DNA from: Cupriavidus sp. MP-37
GTDB taxonomy: Bacteria; Pseudomonadota; Gammaproteobacteria; Burkholderiales; Burkholderiaceae
Direction of reading: 5' to 3'
Assembly: GCF_020618415.1 (NCBI RefSeq)
Contig: NZ_CP085344.1
Span: 953,001-1,017,000, forward strand
Length of the DNA: 64,000 bases
Shown piece after piece: positions 37,323 through 45,717 of the stretch. Made by a program: the position numbers and the translations under genes. Position 1 is the first letter of the stretch; each line of letters opens with the position of its first letter. The notes beneath the pieces are model-generated. The model was not told where the DNA came from. It saw nothing but the letters and a program-made list of their open reading frames with translations, and did no database searches.

Positions 37323-37358
37323 ACCGTCGCCACGTCGAACCTGTCCGGATACCGCAGC

Positions 37359-38324
37359 ATGCCCGACCTGACCCCCGCCCCCGACGCAGAAATCCTGATG
37401 GCCCAGCCGCGCGGCTTCTGCGCCGGCGTGGACCGCGCCATCGAGATCGTCGAGCGCGCGCTCGAGCGCTTCGGCGCCCCCATCTACGTCCGCCACGAAA
37501 TCGTCCACAACGCCTATGTGGTGGCCGACCTGCGCCGCAAGGGCGCGGTGTTCGTGCGCGAGCTCGACGAGGTGCCCGCCGGTGCCACCGTCATCTTCAG
37601 CGCCCATGGCGTGTCGCGCGAAGTGCGCGAAGACGCCGCCCGGCGCGGCCTGCACGTGTTCGATGCGACCTGCCCGCTGGTGACCAAGGTGCATGTCGAA
37701 GTCAGCAAGCTGCGCGCGCAGGGCTGCGAGATCGTGATGATCGGCCATCGCGGCCACCCGGAGGTCGAAGGCACCATGGGGCAGGCCAACGGCGGCATGG
37801 TGCTGGTGGAGTCGGTCGGCGATGTCCAGACGCTGCAGATCGCCGATCCGTCGCGGCTGGCCTACGTTACCCAGACCACGCTGTCGGTGGACGAGACCCG
37901 CGAGATCGTGGCCGCGCTCAAGGCGCGCTTCCCCGAGATCCGCGAGCCCAAGAAGCAGGACATCTGCTATGCCACGCAAAACCGCCAGGACGCGGTGAAG
38001 TTCATGGCGCCGCAGGTGGAGGTGGTGATCGTGGTGGGCAGTCCCAACAGTTCCAACTCGAACCGCCTGCGCGAGTTGGCCGAGCGCCTGGGCGTGCCGG
38101 CCTACATGGTGGACGCGCCCGAGCAGGTGCGGCCCGAGTGGGTCGCCGGCAAGCGCCGCATCGGCCTGACCGCCGGGGCCTCGGCGCCCGAGGCGCTGGC
38201 CCAGTCGATCGTCGAACGCCTGCGTGAACTCGGTGCGCGCCAGGTGCGTCCGCTCGACGGCATCGAAGAAAACATGGCGTTCCCGCTGCCGCGCGGGCTG
38301 CTGCCCACCAGCGCAGCCGCCTGA
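37359..38324 (+). CDS. ispH: 4-hydroxy-3-methylbut-2-enyl diphosphate reductase
   Basis: IspH (LytB) makes IPP and DMAPP in the last step of the MEP isoprenoid pathway with a [4Fe-4S] cluster. The 321-residue protein has [21 protein letters not shown] (first cluster Cys), [13 protein letters not shown] (second), and [14 protein letters not shown] (third), plus [14 protein letters not shown] and LTAGASAPE. An intrinsic terminator follows 42 bp downstream. Confidence 0.98.
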   Translation: MPDLTPAPDAEILMAQPRGFCAGVDRAIEIVERALERFGAPIYVRHEIVHNAYVVADLRRKGAVFVRELDEVPAGATVIFSAHGVSREVREDAARRGLHVFDATCPLVTKVHVEVSKLRAQGCEIVMIGHRGHPEVEGTMGQANGGMVLVESVGDVQTLQIADPSRLAYVTQTTLSVDETREIVAALKARFPEIREPKKQDICYATQNRQDAVKFMAPQVEVVIVVGSPNSSNSNRLRELAERLGVPAYMVDAPEQVRPEWVAGKRRIGLTAGASAPEALAQSIVERLRELGARQVRPLDGIEENMAFPLPRGLLPTSAAA

Positions 38325-38366
38325 GCGCTGCGCGGGCTTGCCCGCCGCTTGAGTGCCTGGCCCGAT

Positions 38367-38398
38367 AAAGGGGCGCCGCGATTGCGGCGCCCCTTTTT
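38367..38398 (+). terminator. Intrinsic terminator after ispH
   Basis: AAAGGGGCGCCGC (38367-38379) pairs with GCGGCGCCCCTTT (38384-38396) around a GATT loop and is followed by further T residues. Confidence 0.93.
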
Positions 38399-38758
38399 GT
38401 TTCTGCTGTCCGCCGGCCCGGGAATAATGCCCGCTGCCGGTGCCCGGCGCGCCCGCGATTCGTGCCGGGCACTAATCAGGGTAATCCCCGAGGCTGGGGT
38501 TTTCCCTATTATGGTGCGGCGCTACATTCTGCACATTAGAGCGAAGCACCATTCTATTTAAATGAAACGCCTAATTAATAATGGTGCAATATAGGTGGTG
38601 CCGGCGATGCTTCCTTGCCGCCTCGGGCGCCGCAGGCACGGTTCTTGTAAGAAGGAGGGGCGGCCGCGTCATGTGAGCGGGAATTGCCGCAATCTGTGCA
38701 TTGGGGAAATTCCCTAGCTCAAATGCGCGGTAAATCGTCAAGGATGTTGCGTCGCGTA
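38399..38758 (+). promoter_or_regulatory. AT-richer regulatory region upstream of the liv operon
   Basis: This gene-free stretch is markedly AT-richer than its surroundings. It holds three copies of an ATGGTGC/GCACCAT heptamer (about 38513-38519, 38545-38551 in inverse orientation, and 38579-38585), spaced roughly 32-34 bp (three helical turns) apart, and the dyad GGGAA-A-TTCCC at about 38704-38714. The layout looks like an array for a DNA-bending regulator of amino-acid transport; which one cannot be said. Confidence 0.4.
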
Positions 38759-38786
38759 TTGCATCGACTAAGAAAGGGGATACAAT
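38759..38786 (+). promoter_or_regulatory. Candidate promoter of the liv operon
   Basis: TTGCAT (38759-38764) and TACAAT (38781-38786) are 16 bp apart, about 97 bp upstream of the livK-like start. Confidence 0.55.
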
Positions 38787-38822
38787 GCGCGCGTTTCAAA
38801 TTGAAACTAAACAACGGCGGTC

Positions 38823-38861
38823 CAGGGAAACGTCCGGGAGGCGTTGCAAATCCCTGTTTTT
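38823..38861 (+). promoter_or_regulatory. Terminator-like hairpin in the liv leader
   Basis: CAGGGA-AACG (38823-38832) pairs with CGTT (38842-38845) and TCCCTG (38851-38856), with a 5-nt bulge GCAAA between the two right-hand segments, and is followed by TTTTT. It lies 22 bp before the livK-like ATG. It could be a weak attenuator; see findings. Confidence 0.35.
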
Positions 38862-38882
38862 GTGAATCCTAGGAGATCACTC

Positions 38883-40094
38883 ATGCAAATCACGTTTGCC
38901 AAGATTCTGCCGATCGCGGCCGCAGTGGCGCTGGTCGCAGCTTGCGGCAAGAAGGAAGACAAGCCGGCGGATCCGGCCTCTTCGGCGCCGGCGGCAGCGG
39001 CTCCCGCAGCGCCTGCGGCCGGTGGCGGCGAGACCGTCGTCAAGATCGGCCACGCGGCCCCGCTGACCGGCGGCATTGCGCACCTTGGCAAGGACAACGA
39101 AAACGGCGCCCGCCTGGCCGTGGAAGAAGTCAACAAGTCCGGCCTGGAAGTCGGTGGCAAGAAGGTCAAGCTGGAACTGGTCGGCGAAGACGACGCCGCC
39201 GACCCGAAGACCGGCACCGCCGTGGCGCAGAAGCTGGTAGACGCCAAGGTCGTGGCCGTGGTCGGCCACCTGAACTCGGGCGTGTCGATCCCGGCCTCGA
39301 AGATCTACAGCGATGCCGGCATCGTGCAGATCTCGCCGTCGTCGACCAACCCCGACTACACCAAGCAGGGCTTCAAGACCACCTACCGCGTGGTCGCCAC
39401 CGATGCCCAGCAGGGCCCGGCGCTGGCCAACTACGCCGCCAAGACCCTGAACGCCAAGAGCGTGGCGATCGTCGACGATGCCACCGCCTACGGCAAGGGC
39501 CTGGCCGACGAGTTCGAGAAGACCGCCAAGGCCGCCGGCGTGAACGTGGTCGCGCGTGAGGCCACCAACGACAAGGCCACCGACTTCAAGGCCATCCTGA
39601 CCAAGATCAAGGGCAAGAAGCCGGACGTGATCATGTACGGCGGCATGGATGCCACCGGCGGCCCGTTCGCCAAGCAGGCCAAGGAACTGGGCATCGGCGC
39701 CAAGATCGTCGGCGGCGACGGCGTCTGCACCGACAAGGTGGCCGAGCTGGCCGGCGATGCCGTGACCAACATCATCTGCTCCGAGGCAGGCCTGGCCCTG
39801 TCGCGCATGGAGCAGGGCGCTGACTTCGACAAGCGCTACCAGGCCCGCTTCAACGCGCCGGTGCAGATCTACGCGCCGTTCACGTATGACGCGGTGATGG
39901 TCATCGTCGACGCCATGAAGCGCGCCAACTCGACCGAACCGGCTGCCATCCTCGCCGAAATGCCCAAGACCAACTACAAGGGCGTGATCGGCAACATCGC
40001 CTTCGACGAGAAGGGCGACATGAAGGAAGGCACCATCACGCTGTACGAGTACAAGGACAAGAAGAAGTCCGTCCTCGACGTCGTGAAGATGTAA
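38883..40094 (+). CDS. Branched-chain amino acid ABC transporter substrate-binding lipoprotein (LivK-like)
   Basis: A 403-residue binding protein of the Leu/Ile/Val (type I periplasmic binding) family. The signal peptide ends in a lipobox LVAAC with Cys21, followed by a 35-residue Lys/Asp then Ala/Pro-rich linker; enteric LivJ/LivK are soluble, so membrane tethering is notable. The mature domain has VKIGHAAPLTGGIAHLGKDNENGARLAVEEVN, AVVGHLNSGVSIPASKIYSDAGIVQISPSSTNPDYT and YAPFTYDAVMVIVDAMK. AGGAG precedes ATG 38883; an in-frame TTG at 38844 is not preferred. A hairpin terminator separates it from livH, probably to allow excess binding protein. Exact ligand is inferred from the family. Confidence 0.93.
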   Translation: MQITFAKILPIAAAVALVAACGKKEDKPADPASSAPAAAAPAAPAAGGGETVVKIGHAAPLTGGIAHLGKDNENGARLAVEEVNKSGLEVGGKKVKLELVGEDDAADPKTGTAVAQKLVDAKVVAVVGHLNSGVSIPASKIYSDAGIVQISPSSTNPDYTKQGFKTTYRVVATDAQQGPALANYAAKTLNAKSVAIVDDATAYGKGLADEFEKTAKAAGVNVVAREATNDKATDFKAILTKIKGKKPDVIMYGGMDATGGPFAKQAKELGIGAKIVGGDGVCTDKVAELAGDAVTNIICSEAGLALSRMEQGADFDKRYQARFNAPVQIYAPFTYDAVMVIVDAMKRANSTEPAAILAEMPKTNYKGVIGNIAFDEKGDMKEGTITLYEYKDKKKSVLDVVKM

Positions 40095-40115
40095 TCTGGG
40101 CTTACCGGCCCATCC

Positions 40116-40153
40116 GAACGGCACCGTGAGTATTTTGCGGTGCCGTTCTTTTT
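40116..40153 (+). terminator. Terminator between livK-like gene and livH
   Basis: GAACGGCACCG (40116-40126) pairs with CGGTGCCGTTC (40138-40148), followed by TTTTT. As it lies inside the liv gene set, partial read-through is expected, leaving the binding protein more abundant than the membrane parts. Confidence 0.88.
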
Positions 40154-40306
40154 AGCCTCGCCTAATGTAGAAGCATCCTTACCATGGATGGAGCAGGGCA
40201 GGCCGCTCACCAGCAAACCAACCACCGCAACGTTACCCATCACACACCAGGGTCCCCCCGGCATCCACACCATGCCGTAAGGTCAGGGACTGAAGCAGGA
40301 GTTTTC

Positions 40307-41242
40307 ATGGATATCTTTATCCAGCAGATCGTGAACGGTCTGGTGCTCGGCAGCATTTATGCGCTGATCGCACTGGGCTACACCATGGTCTACGGTATTC
40401 TCGGGATCATCAACTTCGCCCACGGCGACGTGCTGATGATCGGCGCGCTGACCGCCCTGTCAGCCATCCTCGGATTGCAGAAGTTCGCCCCCGGCCTGCC
40501 TGAATGGCTGACGCTGGTGATCGCCACGCTGATCGCCATGCCGGTCTGCGCGGTCCTGTCCTATTCCATCGAGCGGGTCGCCTACCGGCCCTTGCGCAAT
40601 GCGCCACGGCTGGCACCGCTGATCACCGCGATCGGGGTCTCCATCATCCTGCAGACGATGGGCATGCTGATCTGGTCGCGCAACCCGCTGACGTTCCCGC
40701 AGCTGCTGCCGTCCGAACCCATCGACATCGGCGCCACCGGCGCCACCATCACCGGCAAGGAGATGGTCATCATCGGCATGGCCGTGATGGTGATGTCCGG
40801 CCTGCTGGCCCTGGTCAACCGCACCAAGCTCGGCCGCGCCATGCGCGCCACCGCCGAGAACCAGAAGGTGGCCGGCCTGATGGGCGTGAACCCCAATTTC
40901 GTCATTTCGGCCACCTTCATGATCGGCGCCACGCTGGCCGCGCTGGCTGGGGTGATGATGGCCACCAACTACGGCAACGCCCACTTCTACATGGGCTTCA
41001 TCCCCGGCCTGAAGGCGTTTACCGCCGCGGTGCTGGGCGGCATCGGCAACCTGGCGGGCGCCATGGTCGGCGGCATGCTGCTGGGCCTGATCGAGGCGCT
41101 CGGCGCCGGCTATATCGGCGACCTGACCAACGGCGTGTTCGGCTCGAACTACCAGGATGTCTTTGCCTTCATCGTACTGATCACCGTGCTCGTCTTCCGT
41201 CCGTCCGGCATCATGGGCGAACGCGTGGCGGATCGCGCCTGA
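40307..41242 (+). CDS. livH: Branched-chain amino acid ABC transporter permease LivH
   Basis: A 311-residue LivH-type permease with about eight membrane segments, starting MDIFIQQIVNGLVLGSIYALIALGYTMVYGILGIINFAHGD, the family hallmark. The EAA-like coupling region is TKLGRAMRATAENQKVAGLMGVN, and GLKAFTAAVLGGIGNLAGAMVGG follows. AGCAGGA precedes ATG 40307; the open frame upstream to 40184 crosses the leader and is not family-like. It pairs with LivM to form the channel. Confidence 0.95.
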   Translation: MDIFIQQIVNGLVLGSIYALIALGYTMVYGILGIINFAHGDVLMIGALTALSAILGLQKFAPGLPEWLTLVIATLIAMPVCAVLSYSIERVAYRPLRNAPRLAPLITAIGVSIILQTMGMLIWSRNPLTFPQLLPSEPIDIGATGATITGKEMVIIGMAVMVMSGLLALVNRTKLGRAMRATAENQKVAGLMGVNPNFVISATFMIGATLAALAGVMMATNYGNAHFYMGFIPGLKAFTAAVLGGIGNLAGAMVGGMLLGLIEALGAGYIGDLTNGVFGSNYQDVFAFIVLITVLVFRPSGIMGERVADRA

Positions 41243-41255
41243 GGAGAGCGAAGCC

Positions 41256-42413
41256 ATGAATACTCCGATTCCATCCACGGCCGCCGTCGCGGCGCCGACC
41301 AAGGTGCCGGCCAAGACCCTGGCCGCACTGATCGGCTTTTTGGTGGTCGCCCTGTGCGCACCGTTCATCGTCCAGACCCTGGGCGGCAACTACTGGGTCC
41401 GCGTGCTGGACTTCGCGCTGCTGTACATCATGCTGGCGCTGGGCCTGAACATCGTGGTCGGCTTTGCCGGCCTGCTTGACCTGGGCTATATCGCGTTCTA
41501 CGCGGTCGGCGCCTACATGATGGCGCTGCTCGGCTCGCCGCACCTGGCTAACCAGTTCGAGTGGATCCAGCAGCTGTTCCCGACCGGCGTCCACCTGTCG
41601 ATGTGGTTCGTGCTGCCGCTGGCGATCCTGGTGGCCGCCACCTTCGGCGTGCTGCTGGGCGCGCCGACGCTCAAGCTGCGCGGCGACTACCTGGCCATCG
41701 TCACGCTGGGCTTCGGCGAGATCATCCGCATCTTCATGAACAACCTGGACCGCCCGGTGAACATCACCAACGGTCCCAAGGGCATCACCGCGGTCGACCC
41801 CGTGCATATCTTCGGTTTCGATTTCTCGAAGTCGCACGAGATCTTCGGGCTCAAGTTCTCGCCGGTGTTCATGTACTACTACCTGCTGGTGTTCCTGGTC
41901 ATCGTGATCGTGTTCGTGTGCCTGCGCCTGCAGACCTCGCGCATCGGCCGCGCCTGGGTTGCCATCCGCGAGGACGAGATCGCCGCCAAGGCGATGGGCA
42001 TCAACACCCGCAACATCAAGCTGCTGGCCTTTGCCATGGGCGCGTCATTCGGCGGCGCCTCGGGCGCGGTGTTCGGCGCGTTCCAGGGCTTCGTCTCGCC
42101 GGAGTCGTTCACGCTGTGGGAATCGATCTACGTGCTGGCGATCGTGGTGCTGGGCGGCATGGGCCATATCCCGGGCGTGATCCTGGGCGGCGTGCTGCTG
42201 GTGGGCTTCCAGGAACTGCTGCGCGTGGTCGCCGAGCCGATGCAGACCGGCCTGTTCGGCCATGTGATCGTCGATGCCGAGGTGCTGCGCCAGCTGCTGT
42301 TCGGCCTGGCCCTGGTCGGCGTGATGCTGTACCGCCCGGCCGGCATCTGGCCGTCGCCGCGCAAGGAAGACCGCCCGGTGGTGCGCCGCGCGGGCAGCCT
42401 CGGCCGTCTGTAA
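41256..42413 (+). CDS. livM: Branched-chain amino acid ABC transporter permease LivM
   Basis: A 385-residue LivM-type permease. It has an N-terminal basic/Ala-rich stretch, membrane helices, ALGLNIVVGFAGLLDLGYIAFYAVGAYMMALL (signature of LivM), the LKLRGDYLAIVTLGFGEIIRIFMNNLD segment, the coupling motif SRIGRAWVAIREDEIAAKAMGIN, and GGMGHIPGVILGGVLLVGFQELLR. GGAGAGCGAAGCC precedes the ATG. It lies 13 bp after livH and 13 bp before livG. Confidence 0.95.
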   Translation: MNTPIPSTAAVAAPTKVPAKTLAALIGFLVVALCAPFIVQTLGGNYWVRVLDFALLYIMLALGLNIVVGFAGLLDLGYIAFYAVGAYMMALLGSPHLANQFEWIQQLFPTGVHLSMWFVLPLAILVAATFGVLLGAPTLKLRGDYLAIVTLGFGEIIRIFMNNLDRPVNITNGPKGITAVDPVHIFGFDFSKSHEIFGLKFSPVFMYYYLLVFLVIVIVFVCLRLQTSRIGRAWVAIREDEIAAKAMGINTRNIKLLAFAMGASFGGASGAVFGAFQGFVSPESFTLWESIYVLAIVVLGGMGHIPGVILGGVLLVGFQELLRVVAEPMQTGLFGHVIVDAEVLRQLLFGLALVGVMLYRPAGIWPSPRKEDRPVVRRAGSLGRL

Positions 42414-42426
42414 CCCGGAGGAAGAC

Positions 42427-43203
42427 ATGAGCAACAACGATTTCCTCCTGTCGGTACAGGGGGTCAACAAGCGTTTCGGCGGCCTGCAGGCGCTGTCCGA
42501 TGTGGGCCTGCAGATCAAGCCGGGCGAGATCTACGGGCTGATCGGCCCCAACGGCGCCGGCAAGACCACGTTCTTCAACGTGATCACCGGCCTGTACACG
42601 CCGGATTCGGGCGAGTTCGTGCTGGGCGGCAAGCCCTACCAGCCGACCGCCGTGCATGAAGTGGCCAAGGCCGGCATTGCGCGCACGTTCCAGAACATCC
42701 GCCTGTTCGGCGACATGACCGCGCTCGAGAACGTGATGGTCGGCCGCCACGTGCGCTCCAAGGCCGGCGTGTTCGGCGCGATCTTCCGCCCGCCCTCGGT
42801 GCGGCGCGAGGAAGAGGGCATCGAAGACATGGCGCATGACCTGCTCGACTACGTCGGCATCGGCAAGTACGCCAACTTCACCGCGCGCAACCTGTCGTAC
42901 GGCCACCAGCGCCGGCTCGAGATCGCGCGCGCGCTGGCGACCGAGCCCAAGCTGCTGGCGCTGGACGAACCCGCCGCCGGCATGAACGCGACCGAGAAGG
43001 TCGAGCTGCGCGGCCTGCTCGACAAGATCAAGAACGATGGCAAGACCATCCTGCTGATCGAGCACGACGTAAAGCTGGTGATGGGGCTGTGCAACCGCCT
43101 GACGGTGCTGGACTACGGCAAGGTGATTGCCCAGGGCCTGCCGCACGAGGTGCAGAACAACCCCGCGGTGATCGAGGCCTACCTCGGCACCTCGGCGCAC
43201 TGA
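42427..43203 (+). CDS. livG: Branched-chain amino acid ABC transporter ATP-binding protein LivG
   Basis: The 258-residue ATPase has Walker A GPNGAGKTTFFNVITG near residue 42, the signature NLSYGHQRRLEIARAL near 155, Walker B LLALDEPAAGMNATE near 178 and the His-switch IEHDVKLVM. The LSYGHQRR form of the signature is typical of LivG. GGAGGAAGAC precedes the ATG. Its TGA shares a base with an ATG at 43203. Confidence 0.96.
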   Translation: MSNNDFLLSVQGVNKRFGGLQALSDVGLQIKPGEIYGLIGPNGAGKTTFFNVITGLYTPDSGEFVLGGKPYQPTAVHEVAKAGIARTFQNIRLFGDMTALENVMVGRHVRSKAGVFGAIFRPPSVRREEEGIEDMAHDLLDYVGIGKYANFTARNLSYGHQRRLEIARALATEPKLLALDEPAAGMNATEKVELRGLLDKIKNDGKTILLIEHDVKLVMGLCNRLTVLDYGKVIAQGLPHEVQNNPAVIEAYLGTSAH

Positions 43204-43220
43204 TGGCGGGAGCGGACGTA

Positions 43221-43952
43221 ATGAATCAGCCTGCAATGAAACAGACAGTACTGAAGATCTCCGGCCTGAAGGTTGCCTACGGCGGCATCCAGGCCGTCAA
43301 GGGCATCGACCTGGAAATCCGCGACGGCGAGCTGGTCACGCTGATCGGCGCCAACGGCGCCGGCAAGACCACCACCATGAAGGCCATCACCGGCCTGCAG
43401 GGCTGGGTCGGCGGCGACGTGGAATACATGGGCAAGTCGATCAAGGGCGTGCCCAGCTACGCGCTGCTCAAGCAGGGCCTGGCGATGGTGCCGGAAGGCC
43501 GCGGCGTGTTCGCGCGCATGACCATCACCGAGAACCTGCAGATGGGCGCCTACACGCGCAACGACGAGGCCGGCATCAAGGCCGACGTCGAGCGCATGTT
43601 CGGCATCTTCCCGCGCCTGAAGGAGCGCGCCAACCAGCTCGCGGGCACCATGTCCGGCGGCGAGCAGCAGATGCTGGCGATGGCGCGCGCGCTGATGAGC
43701 CAGCCCAAGGTGCTGCTGCTGGACGAACCGTCGATGGGTCTGTCGCCGATCATGGTGGAGAAGATCTTCGAGGTCGTGCGCGACATCTCGGCGCAGGGCG
43801 TGACCGTGCTGCTGGTCGAGCAGAATGCGCGCCTGGCGCTGCAGGCGGCGCACCGCGGCTACGTGATGGAGTCCGGCCTGATCACCATGAGCGGAGAGGC
43901 CAGCCAGATGCTGGACGATCCCAAGGTGCGGGCGGCGTATCTGGGTGAGTAA
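43221..43952 (+). CDS. livF: Branched-chain amino acid ABC transporter ATP-binding protein LivF
   Basis: The ATPase partner of LivG: Walker A GANGAGKTTTMKAITG, LLKQGLAMVPEGRGVFARMTITENLQMGAY, signature TMSGGEQQMLAMARALM, Walker B VLLLDEPSMGLSPIMVEKIFE and VEQNARLAL, ending AYLGE. ATG 43221 has a GGGAG site at proper distance. An alternative ATG at 43203 overlaps the livG stop (TGATG) and would add six residues; both are plausible. The operon ends before repeats at 44018 and a terminator at 44202. Confidence 0.95.
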   Translation: MNQPAMKQTVLKISGLKVAYGGIQAVKGIDLEIRDGELVTLIGANGAGKTTTMKAITGLQGWVGGDVEYMGKSIKGVPSYALLKQGLAMVPEGRGVFARMTITENLQMGAYTRNDEAGIKADVERMFGIFPRLKERANQLAGTMSGGEQQMLAMARALMSQPKVLLLDEPSMGLSPIMVEKIFEVVRDISAQGVTVLLVEQNARLALQAAHRGYVMESGLITMSGEASQMLDDPKVRAAYLGE

Positions 43953-44017
43953 AGGCCAGCAGGATCGAGCGGATTTGGGTGCTCCAAAGCCGCTCGAACT
44001 GGCCTAAGCAAGGTGTT

Positions 44018-44167
44018 CTCCCTCTCCCCTCATGGGGAGAGGGTTGGGGTGAGGGGTGGTCTGGCTGGGAACCACATCAAGCAGGCCCAACGGTTTTTAA
44101 AAGCTCGTAGCGCTGGCAAGCACCGGCCCTCACCCCCACCCCTCTCCCGCACGCGGGAGAGGGGAGC
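44018..44167. repeat. Paired REP-like inverted repeats (BIME-like) after livF
   Basis: The left unit CTCTCCCCTCATGGGGAGAG continues into GGGTTGGGGTGAGGGG; the right unit, in inverse order, begins CCCTCACCCCCACCCC and continues CTCTCCCGC-AC-GCGGGAGAG. The outer parts are complementary, so the two units could pair as a large hairpin. Similar units occur at 33608 and 53199-53316. No gene is present in the 280-bp gap. Confidence 0.75.
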
Positions 44168-44201
44168 AAACCGGCAGCATGCAAGGTTTGCCGCAGCCCT
44201 C

Positions 44202-44229
44202 AGGCCTCGCCGCGCGCGAGGCCTTTTTT
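44202..44229 (+). terminator. Intrinsic terminator after the liv operon
   Basis: AGGCCTCGC (44202-44210) pairs with GCGAGGCCT (44216-44224), followed by a six-T run. It ends 2 bp before the stop of the convergent argD gene. Confidence 0.9.
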
Positions 44230-44231
44230 GC

Positions 44232-45419
<1,188 letters not shown>

Positions 45420-45482
45420 GGCGGACTCCAGGGGTCGGCGTGTAACGATGGACGGACGGGCGCGAAAGACGCAACAGGAACG

Positions 45483-45526
45483 AAAACAAAAACAAAAACA
45501 AAAAGCCACGGGGGTTGCCCGTGGCT
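45483..45526 (-). terminator. Leader terminator (attenuator) upstream of argD
   Basis: On the minus strand AGCCACGGG (45526-45518) pairs perfectly with CCCGTGGCT (45512-45504) around a 5-nt loop and runs into TTTTTGTTTTTGTTTTTG. It stands between the argD promoter and argD, so it must be read through for the gene to be expressed. An upstream segment GGGGTGCC (minus strand, 45572-45565) can pair with GGCAACCCC (45519-45511) of this hairpin with one bulged A, giving a plausible antiterminator. Confidence 0.8.
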
Positions 45527-45554
45527 CGTTGACATGAACAGACGCAGTCGACGG

Positions 45555-45623
45555 TCAGCCGCGCGGCACCCCAGCGGGGAGCGACGTACGGAAGCTGCGG
45601 CGTCGGTTGAAGGTCGTGTGCAT
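45555..45623 (-). CDS. Candidate arginine-rich leader peptide of argD
   Basis: A 22-codon frame begins at ATG 45623 with MHTTFNRRRSFRTS, continues LPAGVPRG and stops with TGA at 45557-45555, 29 nt before the attenuator stem. Codons 7-9 are CGA-CGC-CGC, with another Arg (CGT) at 12 and CGC at 21. The -10 box of the promoter ends 7 bp before the ATG, so the transcript is predicted to begin at or near the AUG itself (leaderless). A ribosome held on the Arg run would leave the antiterminator strand (45572-45565) free, while one reaching the stop would cover it. Translation is inferred. Confidence 0.6.
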   Translation of the reverse strand: MHTTFNRRRSFRTSLPAGVPRG

Positions 45624-45630
45624 GCGGGCA

Positions 45631-45659
45631 AATATAAGGCGCACGGGCCCGGGTGTCAA
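45631..45659 (-). promoter_or_regulatory. Promoter of the argD leader
   Basis: On the minus strand a consensus TTGACA (45659-45654) and TATATT (45636-45631) are separated by exactly 17 bp. The predicted start point is close to 45623. Confidence 0.75.
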
Positions 45660-45717
45660 AACCAATTTTGGCGGGCCCGGGCATTGTTGCGCTGGCGGAA
45701 CGGCTCGCGGGCGGCCC

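Noticed and set aside
45420..45509. N-terminal extension of ArgD (FCFCFCF stretch)
   Set aside because: The residues are simply the translation of the attenuator's T-tract; the enzyme's normal N-terminus starts at 45419.
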